Assembly (NCBI RefSeq): GCF_004187715.1
Contig: NZ_QZWF01000019.1
Coordinates: 1-64,000 of the forward strand
From: Streptomyces sp. F001
Lineage (GTDB): Bacteria; Actinomycetota; Actinomycetes; Streptomycetales; Streptomycetaceae
DNA length: 64,000 nt
Reading direction: 5' to 3'
Shown here: piece after piece, positions 62,551-64,000 of the stretch
Numbering within the stretch: position 1 is the stretch's first letter
How the letters are laid out: each line of letters opens with the position of its first letter
Program-made: the position numbers and the translations under genes
The notes under the pieces: generated by a model
What the model saw: only the letters and a program-made list of their open reading frames with translations
The model's database searches: none
Told to the model about the DNA's origin: nothing

Positions 62551-62690
62551 TAAGCTGTACCGGTGCCGAATCACGGCAAGTAGGGCGATAATGCGCGACA
62601 CCTACCACCGGGCGGCCGCACGAAACCCGGGCGGCGTGTCCGAAATAGTGCGTATTGGGTCGGCAGTGTAGAACGGGAGATGTGACGGCA

Positions 62691-62756
62691 ATGGCTACGG
62701 AAACTCCCCAGCCCCGCGCAGCATGTGCCGTCCCCGCCCCGGGCAGCAAACGGTGA
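62691..62756 (+). CDS. Candidate upstream ORF coupled to hpnC
   Basis: An ATG 11 bp after GGGAG opens 22 codons (MATETPQPRAACAVPAPG and on) whose TGA overlaps the GTG start of hpnC as GTGA. hpnC itself has only a weak ribosome site, so translation through this frame may be what brings ribosomes to it. No homologue is recognised. Confidence 0.45.
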   Translation: MATETPQPRAACAVPAPGSKR

Positions 62757-63655
62757 CGGGAACCGACACGGCGCGCACGGCCGATCCGGAGCGCGCGACG
62801 CTGGACAAGGCCACGGCCGAGAACTTCCCCGTGGCCCCTTTCTTCCTGCCCAGAGCCTGGCGCACCGACCTGATGGCCGTGTACGGCTTCGCCCGACTCG
62901 TCGACGACATCGGTGACGGCGACCTGGCCCCCGGCGGCGCCGACGCACGGCTGCTCGGCGTGTCGGCCGACCGGGCCGGGGACCGGCTGGCGCTCCTCGA
63001 CGCCTTCGAGGCCGACCTGCGCCGTGTCTTCGACTCCACGCCGCGCCACCCCCTGCTGCGCCGTCTCCAGCCGACCGTCCGCCGGTGCTCCCTCACGCCC
63101 GAGCCGTTCCTCGGCCTGATCGCCGCCAACCGCCAGGACCAACTGGTCAAGCGGTACGAGACCTACGACGACCTGCTCGCCTACTGCGAGCTGTCCGCCA
63201 ACCCCGTGGGCCGGCTCGTCCTCGCCGTGACCGGCACCTCCACCCCCGAGCGGATCCGCCGCTCCGACGCGATCTGCACGGCCCTGCAGATCGTCGAGCA
63301 CCTTCAGGACGTGGCCGAGGACCTCGGCCGTGACCGCATCTATCTGCCCGCCGAGGACATGAAGCGCTTTCATGTCCAGGAGGCGGATCTCGCCACGCCC
63401 ACAGCGGGCGCGTCGGTGCGCGCACTGGTTGCGTACGAAGCGCAACGCGCCCGCGTTCTCCTGAATGAAGGCGCCCCCCTCGTGGGTAGCGTGCACGGCA
63501 GGTTGAGGCTGCTGCTTGCGGGGTTCGTGGCGGGGGGAAGGGCGGCAATCCGTGCGATCGCCGCCGCCGAATACGACGTACTTCCCGGCCCGCCCAAGCC
63601 CGGCAAGCTCCAGTTGCTGCGTGAGGTGGGCGTGACTCTGCGAGGAGAGGGGTGA
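62753..63655 (+). CDS. hpnC: Squalene-synthase-like protein HpnC
   Basis: A protein of 300 residues of the squalene/phytoene synthase family. The first aspartate-rich motif is DDIGD (51-55), the second is in LQDVAEDLGRDRIYLP. HpnC converts hydroxysqualene-type intermediates in the three-enzyme HpnCDE route from farnesyl diphosphate to squalene. The GTG at 62753 (MTGTDTART) was chosen; an ATG at 62723 lacks a ribosome site. It overlaps hpnD as GTGA. Confidence 0.9.
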   Translation: MTGTDTARTADPERATLDKATAENFPVAPFFLPRAWRTDLMAVYGFARLVDDIGDGDLAPGGADARLLGVSADRAGDRLALLDAFEADLRRVFDSTPRHPLLRRLQPTVRRCSLTPEPFLGLIAANRQDQLVKRYETYDDLLAYCELSANPVGRLVLAVTGTSTPERIRRSDAICTALQIVEHLQDVAEDLGRDRIYLPAEDMKRFHVQEADLATPTAGASVRALVAYEAQRARVLLNEGAPLVGSVHGRLRLLLAGFVAGGRAAIRAIAAAEYDVLPGPPKPGKLQLLREVGVTLRGEG

Positions 63656-64000
63656 TCCGGACCGTGGAGTCGGAACCACACGTGTCCGCACCGGTACTCG
63701 CTGCCTACAGCTACTGCGAGGCCGTCACCGGACAGCAGGCCCGTAACTTCGCCTACGGCATCAGGCTGCTGCCGACGCCCAAGCGCCGGGCCATGTCGGC
63801 GCTGTACGCGTTCTCCCGCCGCGTCGACGACATCGGCGACGGCGCGCTCACCGACGACGTGAAGATCGCCAGACTCGAGGACACCCGGGCACTGCTCACC
63901 CGGATCCACGAGGAGGCGGTCGACGAGGACGACACCGACCCGGTCGGCGTCGCCCTCGCTCATGCCGCCCAGCAGTTCCCGATCCCGCTCGGCGGCCTGG
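63652..64000 (+). CDS. hpnD: Presqualene diphosphate synthase HpnD (N-terminal part)
   Basis: The frame opens at a GTG overlapping the hpnC stop, four bases after AGGAG, and runs off the right edge with about 116 residues. It shows YSYCEAVTGQQARNFAYGI and the aspartate-rich DDIGD (59-63) of squalene/phytoene synthases. HpnD joins two farnesyl diphosphates to presqualene diphosphate, the first step toward hopanoids. Confidence 0.9.
   Translation, partial: MIRTVESEPHVSAPVLAAYSYCEAVTGQQARNFAYGIRLLPTPKRRAMSALYAFSRRVDDIGDGALTDDVKIARLEDTRALLTRIHEEAVDEDDTDPVGVALAHAAQQFPIPLGGL

Noticed and set aside
62275..62553. Open frame of 92 codons in and beyond the MITE-like element, as a possible transposase remnant
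   Set aside because: No transposase motif; the product is Arg/Pro-rich and the frame ignores the element boundary.

Overview
The window is very high GC chromosomal DNA with leaderless-looking starts, many GTG and TTG starts, and stop/start overlaps of the GTGA, ATGA and TTGA type. It carries Streptomyces-typical genes: an SsgA-like sporulation protein, a WhiB-like protein, a two-domain laccase and the start of a hopanoid locus. Gene content and order match, from memory, the Streptomyces coelicolor interval that runs from the pca genes through small laccase, ssgD, the macrodomain gene and idi to the hopanoid cluster. The species cannot be named from the sequence. No rRNA, tRNA, CRISPR array or intact insertion sequence was seen.

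Layout. 0-7.9 kb: an incomplete aromatic-acid-type MFS transporter, a LAL-type ATPase without its DNA-binding domain, and the protocatechuate branch of the beta-ketoadipate pathway (pcaHGBL) divergent from a MarR repressor gene, with two clean dyads between them. 7.9-12.5 kb: a DUF3048 lipoprotein, a zinc alcohol dehydrogenase, and a divergent pair made of an ATP-dependent DNA ligase and a LigD-type polymerase (NHEJ parts, no Ku here). 12.5-19.5 kb: a secreted redox block (cupredoxin/Ig-like/DUF1080 protein, ThuA-glucose/sorbosone dehydrogenase fusion, small laccase) and a LacI regulator. 19.5-30.8 kb: single genes, including WhiB, an acyl-ACP desaturase with a triple dyad upstream, DDAH, an ABC-F protein, a PEP-mutase-family enzyme, SsgD, a beta-propeller protein and endonuclease V. 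30.9-36.3 kb: CoA-transferase, thiolase and FadB genes with a MerR regulator. 36.5-54.9 kb: amino acid permease, macrodomain protein coupled to a PfkB kinase, two secreted peptidases, D-amino acid oxidase, a second ABC-F, Tex, enoyl-CoA hydratase, IDI, a CDF metal exporter and GalE.

55.2-62.2 kb is the most interesting part: a tightly packed co-directional run with two CDP-alcohol phosphotransferases, a nucleotidyltransferase, a glycerol-1-phosphate-dehydrogenase-like enzyme, a GT2 glycosyltransferase and an ABC-2 exporter pair of the TagGH/Wzm-Wzt type. Read together they look like a complete make-and-export pathway for a phospho-alditol glycolipid or teichoic-acid-like polymer, possibly built on sn-glycerol-1-phosphate, the enantiomer usually associated with archaea. 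GalE, divergent at its edge, could supply UDP-galactose. A MITE-like fold-back element lies after the run, followed by the first two hopanoid genes (hpnC, hpnD), the second cut by the window end.
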